Below, piece by piece: positions 17,370-24,923 of a stretch of DNA of 64,000 nt. The position numbers were made by a program, and so were the translations under genes. Source of the stretch: an uncultured Bacteroidota bacterium (GTDB lineage Bacteria > Bacteroidota > Bacteroidia > Bacteroidales > P3). The number at the start of each line of letters is the position of its first letter. Position 1 is the first letter of the stretch. The stretch covers positions 62,001-126,000 of the forward strand of contig CADALO010000001.1 in NCBI GenBank assembly GCA_902788805.1, given 5' to 3'. A model generated the notes under the pieces. It did not search any database and was not told where the DNA came from. It saw only the letters and a list, made by a program, of their open reading frames with translations.

Positions 17370-18307
17370 GAATCCTGATTACAGATAAAACGCATCCTGT
17401 ACTGATAGAAAAACTTGAGGCCGCAGGGCACCATTGCTGCGTGGTGACAGACTGCACCTACGAGTCGCTATTGGAGGATGCAAATGATTATGACGCCCTG
17501 GTGGTGCGCAGCAAGATAATCATTGACCGCAATTTCATTGACCATAACAGGCACCTTAGATGCATCGGCAGGGTAGGGGCTGGAATGGAGACCATAGATG
17601 TCGACTATGCAGAGAGCGTTGGCATCCGCTGCCTCAACTCGCCTGAAGGCAACCGCGACGCCGTGGGTGAGCACGCTGTGGGACTGCTGCTGGCGCTGGT
17701 AGACAAGATTGCCGCTGCCGACACAGAGGTGCGGCAGGGTAAATGGCGGCGCGAGGCCAACAGGGGTCTTGAGGTGAAGGGTCATACAGTGGGCATCATA
17801 GGCTTTGGTAATATGGGCGGTGCCTTTGCCCAGAGGTTGCAAGGCTTTGACTGCAAGATTGTGGCATACGACAAGTACAAGCTGGCAGGATATGCTCCTT
17901 CGTATGTTGAAGAGGTATCGCTTGCCGAACTTCAGCAGCGTGCCGACATCCTTAGCCTGCACGTGCCTTTGACTGACGAGACGCATTATATGGTCGACGA
18001 GATGTTCATTGAGCGGATGCACAAGCCTTTTTACCTTATCAATACCTCGCGTGGCGCCGTGGTGAAGACCGCAGCCCTTGCCAAAGCCATTGAGCAGGGC
18101 AAGGCGCTTGGAGCTGCATTGGATGTCATTGAATACGAGGATATGACAAAGGACGGCATCGATATCCAGTCGCAGCCAGCCGACTTCCGCTATCTGCTCG
18201 AGTCGCCGCGGACGGTACTCACGCCCCACGTGGCTGGATGGACGGTGGAGTCGAAATACAAACTGGCGGCAGTGCTGGCCGATAAAATAATAGATACATT
18301 ATGTTGA
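17366..18307 (+). CDS. D-2-hydroxyacid dehydrogenase (phosphoglycerate dehydrogenase-like)
   Basis: A 313-residue NAD-dependent oxidoreductase. It has a catalytic domain in two halves around a Rossmann fold with GIIGFGNMGGAF (about residues 143-154), the substrate-binding segment GRVGAGMETIDVDYAES, the catalytic Arg in NTSRGAVV, and the acid/base His in TPHVAGWT. It lacks the ACT domain of full SerA enzymes. A role in serine synthesis is possible, but other 2-hydroxyacid substrates cannot be excluded. It overlaps its neighbours on both sides (4 and 7 bases), giving a compact unit with the DUF4249 and DUF3109 genes. Confidence 0.85.
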   Translation: MRILITDKTHPVLIEKLEAAGHHCCVVTDCTYESLLEDANDYDALVVRSKIIIDRNFIDHNRHLRCIGRVGAGMETIDVDYAESVGIRCLNSPEGNRDAVGEHAVGLLLALVDKIAAADTEVRQGKWRREANRGLEVKGHTVGIIGFGNMGGAFAQRLQGFDCKIVAYDKYKLAGYAPSYVEEVSLAELQQRADILSLHVPLTDETHYMVDEMFIERMHKPFYLINTSRGAVVKTAALAKAIEQGKALGAALDVIEYEDMTKDGIDIQSQPADFRYLLESPRTVLTPHVAGWTVESKYKLAAVLADKIIDTLC

Positions 18308-18867
18308 TTGTAGACGACTGCATTATATCCGACAATCTTGCCGAGGTCCGATTCTGCTGTGACCTGTTGCAATGTAAAGGCGCTTGCTGCGTGGAAGGCG
18401 ATTGCGGAGCGCCGCTCGACAAGGAGGAAATACTGATACTTGAGCGCATCTATCCCATTGTGAAGCAATATATGACTGCCGAAGGGATTGAGGCTGTGGA
18501 GCGTGACGGTGTGTCGTCGCTCGACGTTGACAAGCTGCCTTGCACGCCTCTGGTCAACAATCGCGAATGCGCCTATGCCATTGTGGAGAACAGCTTGACG
18601 CTATGTGCGATAGAGAAGGCCTACCGTGACGGCAAAATAGACTATCCCAAGCCTATATCCTGCCATCTCTATCCTGTTCGCATCGAAGACTATGGCGACT
18701 TCAAGGCTGTGAACTACCACGAGTGGGACATCTGCCGTTGTGCCGTGGCAAAGGGACGCGCTGAAGGCAAACCGCTGTACCAGTACCTGAAAGAGCCTTT
18801 GATACGCCGCTTCGGGCAAGAGTGGTACGACGAACTGGAGGAGCAGTGTGAGAACCATAACAGATGA
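18301..18867 (+). CDS. DUF3109 family cysteine-rich protein
   Basis: A 188-residue cytoplasmic protein conserved in Bacteroidetes. Clustered cysteines (FCCDLLQCKGACCVEGDCGAPL, then CTPL, CAYAI, TLCAIEKA, ISCHLYP, ICRCAVAKG) suggest a metal or Fe-S site like the YkgJ group. The biochemical role is unknown. It starts 7 bases before the stop of the dehydrogenase gene. lspA follows after 78 bases with its own promoter. Confidence 0.8.
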   Translation: MLIVDDCIISDNLAEVRFCCDLLQCKGACCVEGDCGAPLDKEEILILERIYPIVKQYMTAEGIEAVERDGVSSLDVDKLPCTPLVNNRECAYAIVENSLTLCAIEKAYRDGKIDYPKPISCHLYPVRIEDYGDFKAVNYHEWDICRCAVAKGRAEGKPLYQYLKEPLIRRFGQEWYDELEEQCENHNR

Positions 18868-18884
18868 ATATTCAAAAATAATTG

Positions 18885-18892
18885 TATTTTTG
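18885..18892 (+). promoter_or_regulatory. Promoter -7 box of lspA
   Basis: TATTTTTG, 53 bases before the ATG at 18946. Confidence 0.65.
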
Positions 18893-18945
18893 CAAAGTCT
18901 TTGAATAAGCAAAACGGAATATAGCATCCTATAAAATAGATATTT

Positions 18946-19641
18946 ATGGATAAATCAATAATAAAGAAGAGCTGGATTTGTGTAGCAATGATGGCAGTGA
19001 TACTCATCGCCGACCAAGTGCTTAAGGTTTGGGTAAAGACTCACTTTGCCATTGGCGACGAAGTGAGGCTGATAGGCGACTGGTGCCGCCTCCATTTTGT
19101 TGAGAATGAAGGTATAGCCTTTGGCCTGTCGATGGGAGGCAAAGTCGGCAAACTCTGCCTGACATTATTCCGGCTTATAGCGTCGATTGTAATCATCGTC
19201 ATCCTTGCCCGTCAAATAAAGAAAGACACTCGCTACAGCTTGCTGATAAGTATATCGCTCATACTTGTCGGAGCCATCGGCAACTTGGTTGACAGCTTCT
19301 TCTATGGCGTCATTTTCGACCAGAGCACCTTCAACCATATCGCCACCCTCTTCCCGCCCGACGGAGGCTATGCACCGCTTCTGTTTGGCCGCGTTGTCGA
19401 TATGTTCTACTTCCCCATCGCACAATGGACGTGGCCTGACTGGATCCCGCTCCTTGCAGGCAAAGAGACGGAATTCTTTGGTGCAATATTCAATATCGCC
19501 GATTCAGCAGTATGCGTTGGTGTAGCTCTGCTCATCATCGACCAGTTATGGCTTGCCCCTGCAAAAAATGATGACGAAATCGAGGCGAAATCTGAAGAAA
19601 TCGACACCCAGACGGCTGGAAATACAGCGGAAACGGCCTGA
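18946..19641 (+). CDS. lspA: Lipoprotein signal peptidase (signal peptidase II)
   Basis: A 231-residue inner-membrane aspartyl protease that cuts the signal peptide of prolipoproteins before the lipidated Cys. Membrane segments are at about 9-27, 66-85, 100-120 and 177-200. The motif ENEGIAFGLS and both catalytic Asp blocks are present (GNLVDSFFYGVIFD; GAIFNIADSAVCVGV). The insert between TM3 and TM4 (QSTFNHIATLFPPDGGY) and the long Glu/Thr-rich cytoplasmic tail are typical of Bacteroidetes forms. It serves the several lipoproteins encoded in this window. Confidence 0.95.
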   Translation: MDKSIIKKSWICVAMMAVILIADQVLKVWVKTHFAIGDEVRLIGDWCRLHFVENEGIAFGLSMGGKVGKLCLTLFRLIASIVIIVILARQIKKDTRYSLLISISLILVGAIGNLVDSFFYGVIFDQSTFNHIATLFPPDGGYAPLLFGRVVDMFYFPIAQWTWPDWIPLLAGKETEFFGAIFNIADSAVCVGVALLIIDQLWLAPAKNDDEIEAKSEEIDTQTAGNTAETA

Positions 19642-19744
19642 TGATGAAAAGAAATTTTGTATAATAATCAATTGCAAATCAGTTAGAACTAAAATATTTG
19701 TATCTCTTGGCAAAAAAAAGTTTTGCCAATATTGAAAATAGTTG

Positions 19745-19752
19745 TACTTTTG
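19745..19752 (+). promoter_or_regulatory. Promoter of tRNA-Phe
   Basis: -7 box TACTTTTG, with TTTTG near 19721 as the -33 element and about 20 bases between them. It is 25 bases before the mature tRNA. Confidence 0.75.
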
Positions 19753-19777
19753 CACCCGATTTCAGAAATGGAATGAT

Positions 19778-19853
<76 letters not shown>

Positions 19854-19858
19854 AAAGC

Positions 19859-19883
19859 AGGGAAGTGAACACTTCCCTTTTTT
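19859..19883 (+). terminator. Terminator after tRNA-Phe
   Basis: AGGGAAGTG, AAC loop region, CACTTCCCT, then TTTTTTG. Confidence 0.85.
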
Positions 19884-19889
19884 GTTATT

Positions 19890-19975
19890 AAACCCTATAA
19901 CCCTTAAACCTTTAAACTCTTTAACCCTAAAATTCTCTAACCCTTTTAACCTTTAAAACCCTTTTAACCCGTAAC
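19890..19975 (+). repeat. Telomere-like AACCCT tract in the leader of the yqeY-like gene
   Basis: About 85 bases made almost entirely of irregular AACCCTATAA / AACCCTTAAACC / AACCCTTTTAACC units. It ends 3 bases before the start codon and displaces any normal leader. A second tract is at 21974-22079. Confidence 0.75.
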
Positions 19976-19978
19976 AAT

Positions 19979-20434
19979 ATGAGCTTAGAGATTCAGATCA
20001 ACAACGACATCAAGCAGGCAATGCTTAACAAACAAAGGGACGTCCTCGAGTCGCTCCGCGCCATCAAGTCTGCCATCCTGCTGCTTAAGACCGGCAAGGA
20101 CGCTGTGAACGGCGAGGTGCCGGAAGCCGCCGAGATAGCTATGCTGCAGAAACTTGTGAAGCAGCGCAAAGAGGCTGCCGACATCTATGTCCAGCAGAAC
20201 CGTCAGGACTTGGCCGACGAAGAACTCTTCCAGGCCGGCATCATTGAGCGTTACCTCCCCAAGCAGTTGAGCCGCGAAGAGATTGAAGCCGAAATCAAAG
20301 CCATCATCAGCGAAGTCGGCGCATCGTCGCCAAAGGATATGGGCCGCGTGATGGGCCAGGCCTCCAAGCGCTTTGCAGGCAAGGCCGACAACCGTGTAGT
20401 GTCGGAGATTGTTAAATCGCTGCTTCAGAATTGA
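19979..20434 (+). CDS. GatB/YqeY domain protein
   Basis: A 151-residue cytoplasmic protein with the YqeY fold: N-terminal helical part (LEIQINNDIKQAMLNKQRDVLESLRAIKSAI) and the C-terminal GatB-like tRNA-binding tail (ERYLPKQLSREEIEAEIKAIISEVGASSPKDMGRVMGQASKRFAGKADNRVVSEIVKSLL). Full length for the family. It is related to the tail domain of GatB, but its own role is unresolved. The stop overlaps the start of the response-regulator gene (ATGA). The leader is an AACCCT tract. Confidence 0.88.
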   Translation: MSLEIQINNDIKQAMLNKQRDVLESLRAIKSAILLLKTGKDAVNGEVPEAAEIAMLQKLVKQRKEAADIYVQQNRQDLADEELFQAGIIERYLPKQLSREEIEAEIKAIISEVGASSPKDMGRVMGQASKRFAGKADNRVVSEIVKSLLQN

Positions 20435-21114
20435 TGCGAATACTTGTCGTCGACGACGAACCCGATCTGTGCGAAATCCTTTGCTTCAACCTTGAAAGCG
20501 AGGGGTATGAGGCAGAGTGCGCCCATAGCGCTGAGTCCGCTCTGGCGCTTATAGGCAGCGGCCAGCGTTTCGACCTTATCCTCCTCGACGTAATGATGGA
20601 GGCTATGTCGGGCTACGAGATGGCCCGGCAACTGCGTGCAGCAGGCGATAACACGCCCATCATATTCCTCACGGCGCTCAACGCCGAGGCCGACCAGCTC
20701 AAAGGGTTTGGTGCAGGTGCCGACGACTACATCACCAAGCCCTTCTCGTTCCCCACCGTGCTGGCACGCATCTATGCCGTGCTGAAACGCAGCCGTCAGA
20801 GCGTCGCAGACGAAGCAGAAAGCCTCAGATACGGAGCCCTCGAGGTGGATTTCCGTCGCAAGGCCGTCGCCCTCGATGGCAATCCCGTCCCGCTGACGAG
20901 AAAGGAATTCAGCATACTCGAACTGCTCGTCAGGCATCAGGGCGAACACTTCACACGCGAACAAATAATAGATGAAGTCTGGGAGGACAACACCTATGTC
21001 ACCGATCGTTCCGTAGATGTTCACATAGCCCGTCTGCGCAAGAAACTCGGCCCCTGCGCCGCGGCCATCGTCAACCATAGCGGCTTCGGCTACACGTTCA
21101 TCCACAATTCATAG
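20434..21114 (+). CDS. OmpR/PhoB-type response regulator
   Basis: A 226-residue transcription factor. The receiver domain (1-120) has DDE at 7-9, the phospho-acceptor D52 (LILLDVMM), T in FLTAL and K in ITKPFS. The winged-helix DNA-binding domain (about 130-225) ends in SVDVHIARLRKKLG and GFGYTF. I chose ATG 20434 over TTG 20431 because the receiver strand starts at MRILVVDD. The sensor kinase starts 5 bases after the stop, so the pair is one two-component system; its signal is unknown. Confidence 0.93.
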   Translation: MRILVVDDEPDLCEILCFNLESEGYEAECAHSAESALALIGSGQRFDLILLDVMMEAMSGYEMARQLRAAGDNTPIIFLTALNAEADQLKGFGAGADDYITKPFSFPTVLARIYAVLKRSRQSVADEAESLRYGALEVDFRRKAVALDGNPVPLTRKEFSILELLVRHQGEHFTREQIIDEVWEDNTYVTDRSVDVHIARLRKKLGPCAAAIVNHSGFGYTFIHNS

Positions 21115-21119
21115 CGCCT

Positions 21120-21971
21120 ATGCATCTTCCAGCCACATTCTATATCATCTCCACTGCCGTCCTGCTGCTCGTGCTCTTCCTTGTCTGGAACCACCTGCGG
21201 CAGCGTAAACTCATCCGCCAGTTGCAAGAACTGGCCGCATCGCTCGAGCAGTCAAAGCAACAGATAATACAGGAACAGCAGCACAACCGCCAGCTCAAGC
21301 AGGAAATGACAAGCAATATTGCGCACGAACTGAAGACCCCCGTCAGCAGCATCCGCGGATACCTCGAGATACTGCTCAGCGGCAAGCCCGTCGATGAGGC
21401 CAAGAAGCAATACTTCCTCGAGCGCTGCTACTCGCAGACGCTGCGCTTGTCCGACCTTATCAACGATGTCTCGCTCATCAACAAACTCGAAGAGTCGGCG
21501 ACGCTTTTCCCCAAAGAGACAATATCCGTGGCCGACATAGCCAACGAAGCCATCACCGAGCTCGATGACCAATGCCGCGCACGCCGCATAATTGTCTGCA
21601 ACAAGCTCTCGTCGCCTATGAACATACAGGGCAACCACAACCTTGTCTACTCCATCTTCCGCAATCTGCTCGAAAATACTATCCAGTATGCAGGCGAAAA
21701 CCTCGAGGCGGGCATAGAGTGCTACAAGCAGGACAGCGAGCGCTACTATCTGCGCTTCTACGACACTGGTGCCGGCGTCGACCCTGCCTATCTGCCGCGC
21801 CTTTTTGACCGCTTTCTGCGCATCGACGAAGGCCGCAGCCGCAAGACCGGCGGCACGGGCTTGGGTCTTTCCATTGTCAAGCACGCCGTCATCTTCCACG
21901 GAGGCGACATCTACGTCCGCAACCGCGAAAACGGCGGCCTCGAGTTCTTCTTCTCCCTAAAGAAAAAATAG
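21120..21971 (+). CDS. Sensor histidine kinase, minimal type
   Basis: A 283-residue kinase. One membrane segment at about residues 5-24 (ATFYIISTAVLLLVLFLVW) leaves almost no periplasmic part. A coiled coil follows (about 28-65). The H box is NIAHELKTPVSSIRGYLEIL with H69, and the ATPase domain has N (FRNLLENTIQYA), G1 (YDTGAGVDP) and G2 (GGTGLGLSIVKHA) boxes. With no sensor domain outside, it probably senses the membrane or a partner protein. Partner of the regulator directly upstream. Confidence 0.92.
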   Translation: MHLPATFYIISTAVLLLVLFLVWNHLRQRKLIRQLQELAASLEQSKQQIIQEQQHNRQLKQEMTSNIAHELKTPVSSIRGYLEILLSGKPVDEAKKQYFLERCYSQTLRLSDLINDVSLINKLEESATLFPKETISVADIANEAITELDDQCRARRIIVCNKLSSPMNIQGNHNLVYSIFRNLLENTIQYAGENLEAGIECYKQDSERYYLRFYDTGAGVDPAYLPRLFDRFLRIDEGRSRKTGGTGLGLSIVKHAVIFHGGDIYVRNRENGGLEFFFSLKKK

Positions 21972-21973
21972 AG

Positions 21974-22079
21974 CCCTAACCCCCTAAAACTCCAAAACCC
22001 TAAAACTCTAAAACCTTTAAACCCTATAACCCTTAAACCCTATAACCCTATAACCCTTTTAAACCTTTCAAACCCTCAC
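21974..22079 (+). repeat. Telomere-like AACCCT tract in the leader of the thioesterase gene
   Basis: About 105 bases of CCCTAA-type units (ACTCTAAAACC, AACCCTATAACCC and variants). It fills the whole gap between the kinase stop and the thioesterase start. Same style as 19890-19975. Confidence 0.75.
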
Positions 22080-22080
22080 A

Positions 22081-22491
22081 ATGCATACCCTTCCATTACA
22101 AATCAGATTCAACGACATCGATATGATGGGACACATCAACAATGCTGTCATTATGGAGTTCTTCGACCTTGGCAAGGCCCACTATTTTGCCGACGCTGGC
22201 ATACCTGTACGGCCCGACGAAGGCAACTTCTGTGTGATGGTGGTGCATTTAGAGGTCGACTTCCACAGTCAGATACGCTGGCGCGACAGCATCGCCGTAA
22301 CCTCGTTCGTGTCGAACTGGGGTCACAAAAGCCTGCGTGTCAAGCAGCAGGTTGTCAACACCGTCACAGGTCAGCCGTACGCCACCTGCACTACCGTTAT
22401 GTCAGGCTTCGACCGTGCCACAGGCACCAGCGCCGTCATACCCGACGATGTCAAAGCCCGCGTGCAGCGGTACGACGAAGCACACGAATAG
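22081..22491 (+). CDS. Acyl-CoA thioesterase (4HBT hot-dog fold)
   Basis: A 136-residue single hot-dog domain. The family active-site pattern is clear at residues 10-30: RFNDIDMMGHINNAVIMEFFDLGKAHYF (Asp, then GHxNN on the central helix). It hydrolyses acyl-CoA or acyl-ACP thioesters; substrate chain length is not predictable. Full length for YbgC/FadM-like members. Codon frame is clean to the TAG at 22489. It follows an AACCCT tract with no recognisable promoter box of its own, so it may be read through from the two-component genes. Confidence 0.85.
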   Translation: MHTLPLQIRFNDIDMMGHINNAVIMEFFDLGKAHYFADAGIPVRPDEGNFCVMVVHLEVDFHSQIRWRDSIAVTSFVSNWGHKSLRVKQQVVNTVTGQPYATCTTVMSGFDRATGTSAVIPDDVKARVQRYDEAHE

Positions 22492-22569
22492 CGAAGTCTC
22501 TTATCTTTATCTCATTTCAACGCCAGCTTCCTTGTCGCCTTGCCCTGCGATGTATGGACGGTTACTATC

Positions 22570-22800
22570 ACTATGCCGTTTCGTTATCGGAACGGCTGGT
22601 GCGACACACCCCGGCCTTCGGCCACCCCTCTCCGAGAGGGGATGGCGCGGCAGCGATACATTGATAATCAAATTGACAATCAAAACGATTCTCGGAGAGG
22701 GGTGGCCGAAGGCCGGGGTGTGTCGCACCGTCAAATATCGACAATCCGGGGTGTGTTGCACCGTCAAACATCGACAATCTGGGGTGTGTCGCATTGTCAA
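22570..22800. repeat. GC-rich inverted repeat (REP-like), copy 2
   Basis: Perfect 40-bp arms (22598-22637 and 22690-22729) start GGTGCGACACACCCCGGCC. The spacer contains ATTGACAATCAAAA as in copy 1. To the right, two shorter degenerate half-units (CGGGGTGTGTTGCACCGTCA; TGGGGTGTGTCGCATTGTCA) are spaced by about 29 bases. It lies in the convergent gap between the thioesterase gene and porX. Confidence 0.85.
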
Positions 22801-22944
22801 GTCCAAACTGTCCCGTTTCGGCGACAGTAAAAACTAAAAAATATTTTAAAAATATTCCCATTTTACTTAAGTACTTGAAAACCAATAAAATGGCTAAATG
22901 TTATTTTTGCATCATAACGAATTGTTCCTTAGGTCTTTACAAGG

Positions 22945-23048
22945 CCAACACTGGTTGTTGTCCGCTTGTTGTCCGCTTGATGTCCGCTTGTTGTCCGCTT
23001 TTAAAGCGGACAACAAGCGGACATCAAGCGGACAACAAGCGGAGGTAG
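22945..23048. repeat. 11-bp-unit palindrome, copy B
   Basis: The flank CCAACACTGGTT is followed by four units GTTGTCCGCTT (third unit GATGTCCGCTT), centre TTTTAA, and the exact inverse units including the inverse of the variant (ACATCAAGCGG). About 40 bp pair perfectly on each side. The right outer flank is lost or diverged (GGAGGTAGGG). This is the only copy in a convergent gap. Confidence 0.9.
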
Positions 23049-23143
23049 GGTGGAAAAACGGTCTCGAATCGTTGTTGCTGCGGCGTTGACGCGGTGTGTT
23101 GTCGGGCGGTGGGGGATGCGAAGTCGAATGATGACATAAAATG

Positions 23144-23174
23144 AAGTCGGGGCGGCCAAAGGCCGCCCCGACTT
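23144..23174 (-). terminator. Perfect 14-bp hairpin downstream of porX
   Basis: AAGTCGGGGCGGCC, AAA loop, GGCCGCCCCGACTT, 38 bases beyond the porX stop. The T run behind it is weak on the minus strand. Confidence 0.7.
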
Positions 23175-23212
23175 GTGGTAATCACATTCCGCGCCTGTGT
23201 ATTGGCGGCGGG

Positions 23213-24805
23213 TTATTTGTTGCGCAGGGTGATGAAGGGTATTAGTATTTCTTCCATCGAGATGCCGCCGTGCTGGAAGGTGTTCATATAGTACTGCACG
23301 TATTGGTTGTAGTTGTTGGGGTAGGCGAAGAAGTCGTTGTTGTGCGCAAAGATGTAGGGCGATGTGATGTAGCGTTTGGGCAGGAATATTTTGCGTGGCT
23401 CTTTGACTTCGAACACCTGTTTGGGGTTGTAGTCGATGAGGCGTCCCTGCTTGTAGCGCAGGTTGACCGATATGTCGCGGTCGCCTTTGATGCGGACGGG
23501 GTTGTCGATGCGCACTGAGCCGTGGTCGGTGGTGATGACGACGTTGACGTCTTTGTCGCTGAGGTATTTGATGACCTCGAGCAGTGGTGAGTATTCCATC
23601 CACGATAGCGTCACCGAGCGGTAGGCGCGTTCGTCCTCGGCCAGTTCGCGGACAATGTTGCTGTCGGTGCGGGCGTGCGAGAGCATATCGATGAAGTTGT
23701 AGATGATGATGTTGAGCTGGTTGTTCATCAGGTTGGGCAGGCTTTCGACGAGGCGTTTTCCGTGCTGTGCGTTGAGCACTTTGTTGTAGGTGTGCTTGAA
23801 CGAGAGGCCGTGGCGTCGCAGGTTCTCGCCCATCAGTTCCGATTCGAACTGGTTTTTGAAGCCTTCTTCGTCTTCGTTGACCCAGTACTGGGGGTATTTG
23901 CGTTCTATCTCGGATGGCATCAGTCCCGAGAACATTGCGTTGCGTGCAAACTGGGTTGTGGTGGGGATGATGCTGTAGTATATCTCGTCGCGCTCTACGC
24001 GCAGATATTGCTCAATGAGCGGTTGTATGTACTTCCACTGGTCGTAGCGGAAGTTATCGATGACTATCATAAAGGTGGGCCGTTTGTCGTCGAGGAGCGG
24101 GAACAGGCGTTCGCGCACCACGGTGGGTGACATCAGGGGCTTCTCTTTGGTGTCGTTCAGCCAGTCGATGTAGTTGTGTTCGTAGAAGCGGCAGAAGAGT
24201 TGGTTGGCTTCTTCCTTCTGCGACTTGAAGATGTCGTGTATGTTGTCGTCCTGCGTTGTGGCGAGTTCCAGGTCCCAGTAGACCAGTTTCTTGTAAAGTT
24301 CTATCCACTCGTCGGCGTCCATACGGTCGGAGAGGCGCATACTTATGTCGCGGAACTGCTGCTGGTAGCTGAAGGTGGACTTCTCGCTCACCAGTCGGCG
24401 TGCCTCGGTGTGCTTCTTGACCGTAAGGAGTATCTGGTTGGGGTTGACGGGCTTGATGAGATAGTCGGATATCTTGCCGCCGAGGGCCTCGTCCATAATG
24501 TGTTCCTCTTCGCTCTTGGTAATCATTATTACCGGCACGCGCGGATAGAGGCGCTTTATCTCGGACAGGGTGTCGAGACCGCTGAGGCCGGGCATATTCT
24601 CGTCGAGGAACACCAGGTCGATGTTGGATTCGGCAAGCTCGTCGAGGGCCTCGGAGCCCGAAGTGACGGGTATGACGCGGTAGCCTTTCTCTTCGAGGAA
24701 CAGGATGTGGGGCTTGAGGAGGTCAATCTCGTCGTCGGCCCATAGTATGCTTAGCTGTGTTGTGTCGGCTTTTCTGCCTTTTGGGGGTTCTGATCTCTGG
24801 TTCAT
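23213..24805 (-). CDS. porX: PorX, response regulator with PglZ phosphatase-like domain controlling type IX secretion
   Basis: A 530-residue cytoplasmic protein. The receiver domain at about 17-135 has acidic ADDE and phospho-acceptor D68 (DLVFLDENMPG), T/S in MITKS and K in YLIKPVNP. A helical linker leads to an alkaline-phosphatase-superfamily PglZ domain (about 210-525) with metal-site segments MIVIDNFRYDQW, IDMLSHARTDSN and VNVVITTDHGSV. This architecture is that of PorX, which with the kinase PorY regulates T9SS genes in Porphyromonas; the PglZ domain was reported as a nucleotide phosphodiesterase. The first 14 residues are an extra basic extension. No PorY is nearby. It ties this window's sorting-tail proteins to an active T9SS. 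Confidence 0.93.
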   Translation of the reverse strand: MNQRSEPPKGRKADTTQLSILWADDEIDLLKPHILFLEEKGYRVIPVTSGSEALDELAESNIDLVFLDENMPGLSGLDTLSEIKRLYPRVPVIMITKSEEEHIMDEALGGKISDYLIKPVNPNQILLTVKKHTEARRLVSEKSTFSYQQQFRDISMRLSDRMDADEWIELYKKLVYWDLELATTQDDNIHDIFKSQKEEANQLFCRFYEHNYIDWLNDTKEKPLMSPTVVRERLFPLLDDKRPTFMIVIDNFRYDQWKYIQPLIEQYLRVERDEIYYSIIPTTTQFARNAMFSGLMPSEIERKYPQYWVNEDEEGFKNQFESELMGENLRRHGLSFKHTYNKVLNAQHGKRLVESLPNLMNNQLNIIIYNFIDMLSHARTDSNIVRELAEDERAYRSVTLSWMEYSPLLEVIKYLSDKDVNVVITTDHGSVRIDNPVRIKGDRDISVNLRYKQGRLIDYNPKQVFEVKEPRKIFLPKRYITSPYIFAHNNDFFAYPNNYNQYVQYYMNTFQHGGISMEEILIPFITLRNK

Positions 24806-24849
24806 TATGTGTATTTTTTAGCTGTATAACGTGAAATCAAATTTTTTCG

Positions 24850-24857
24850 TATATTTG
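24850..24857 (+). promoter_or_regulatory. Promoter -7 box of mfd
   Basis: TATATTTG, 66 bases before the ATG at 24924. The intervening leader is AT-rich with no gene. Confidence 0.55.
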
Positions 24858-24923
24858 GATTTTCAATGAATATACTGCCAGTAGGGGCTACGCTACTGAA
24901 AACTAATATAATATACTGCAATA

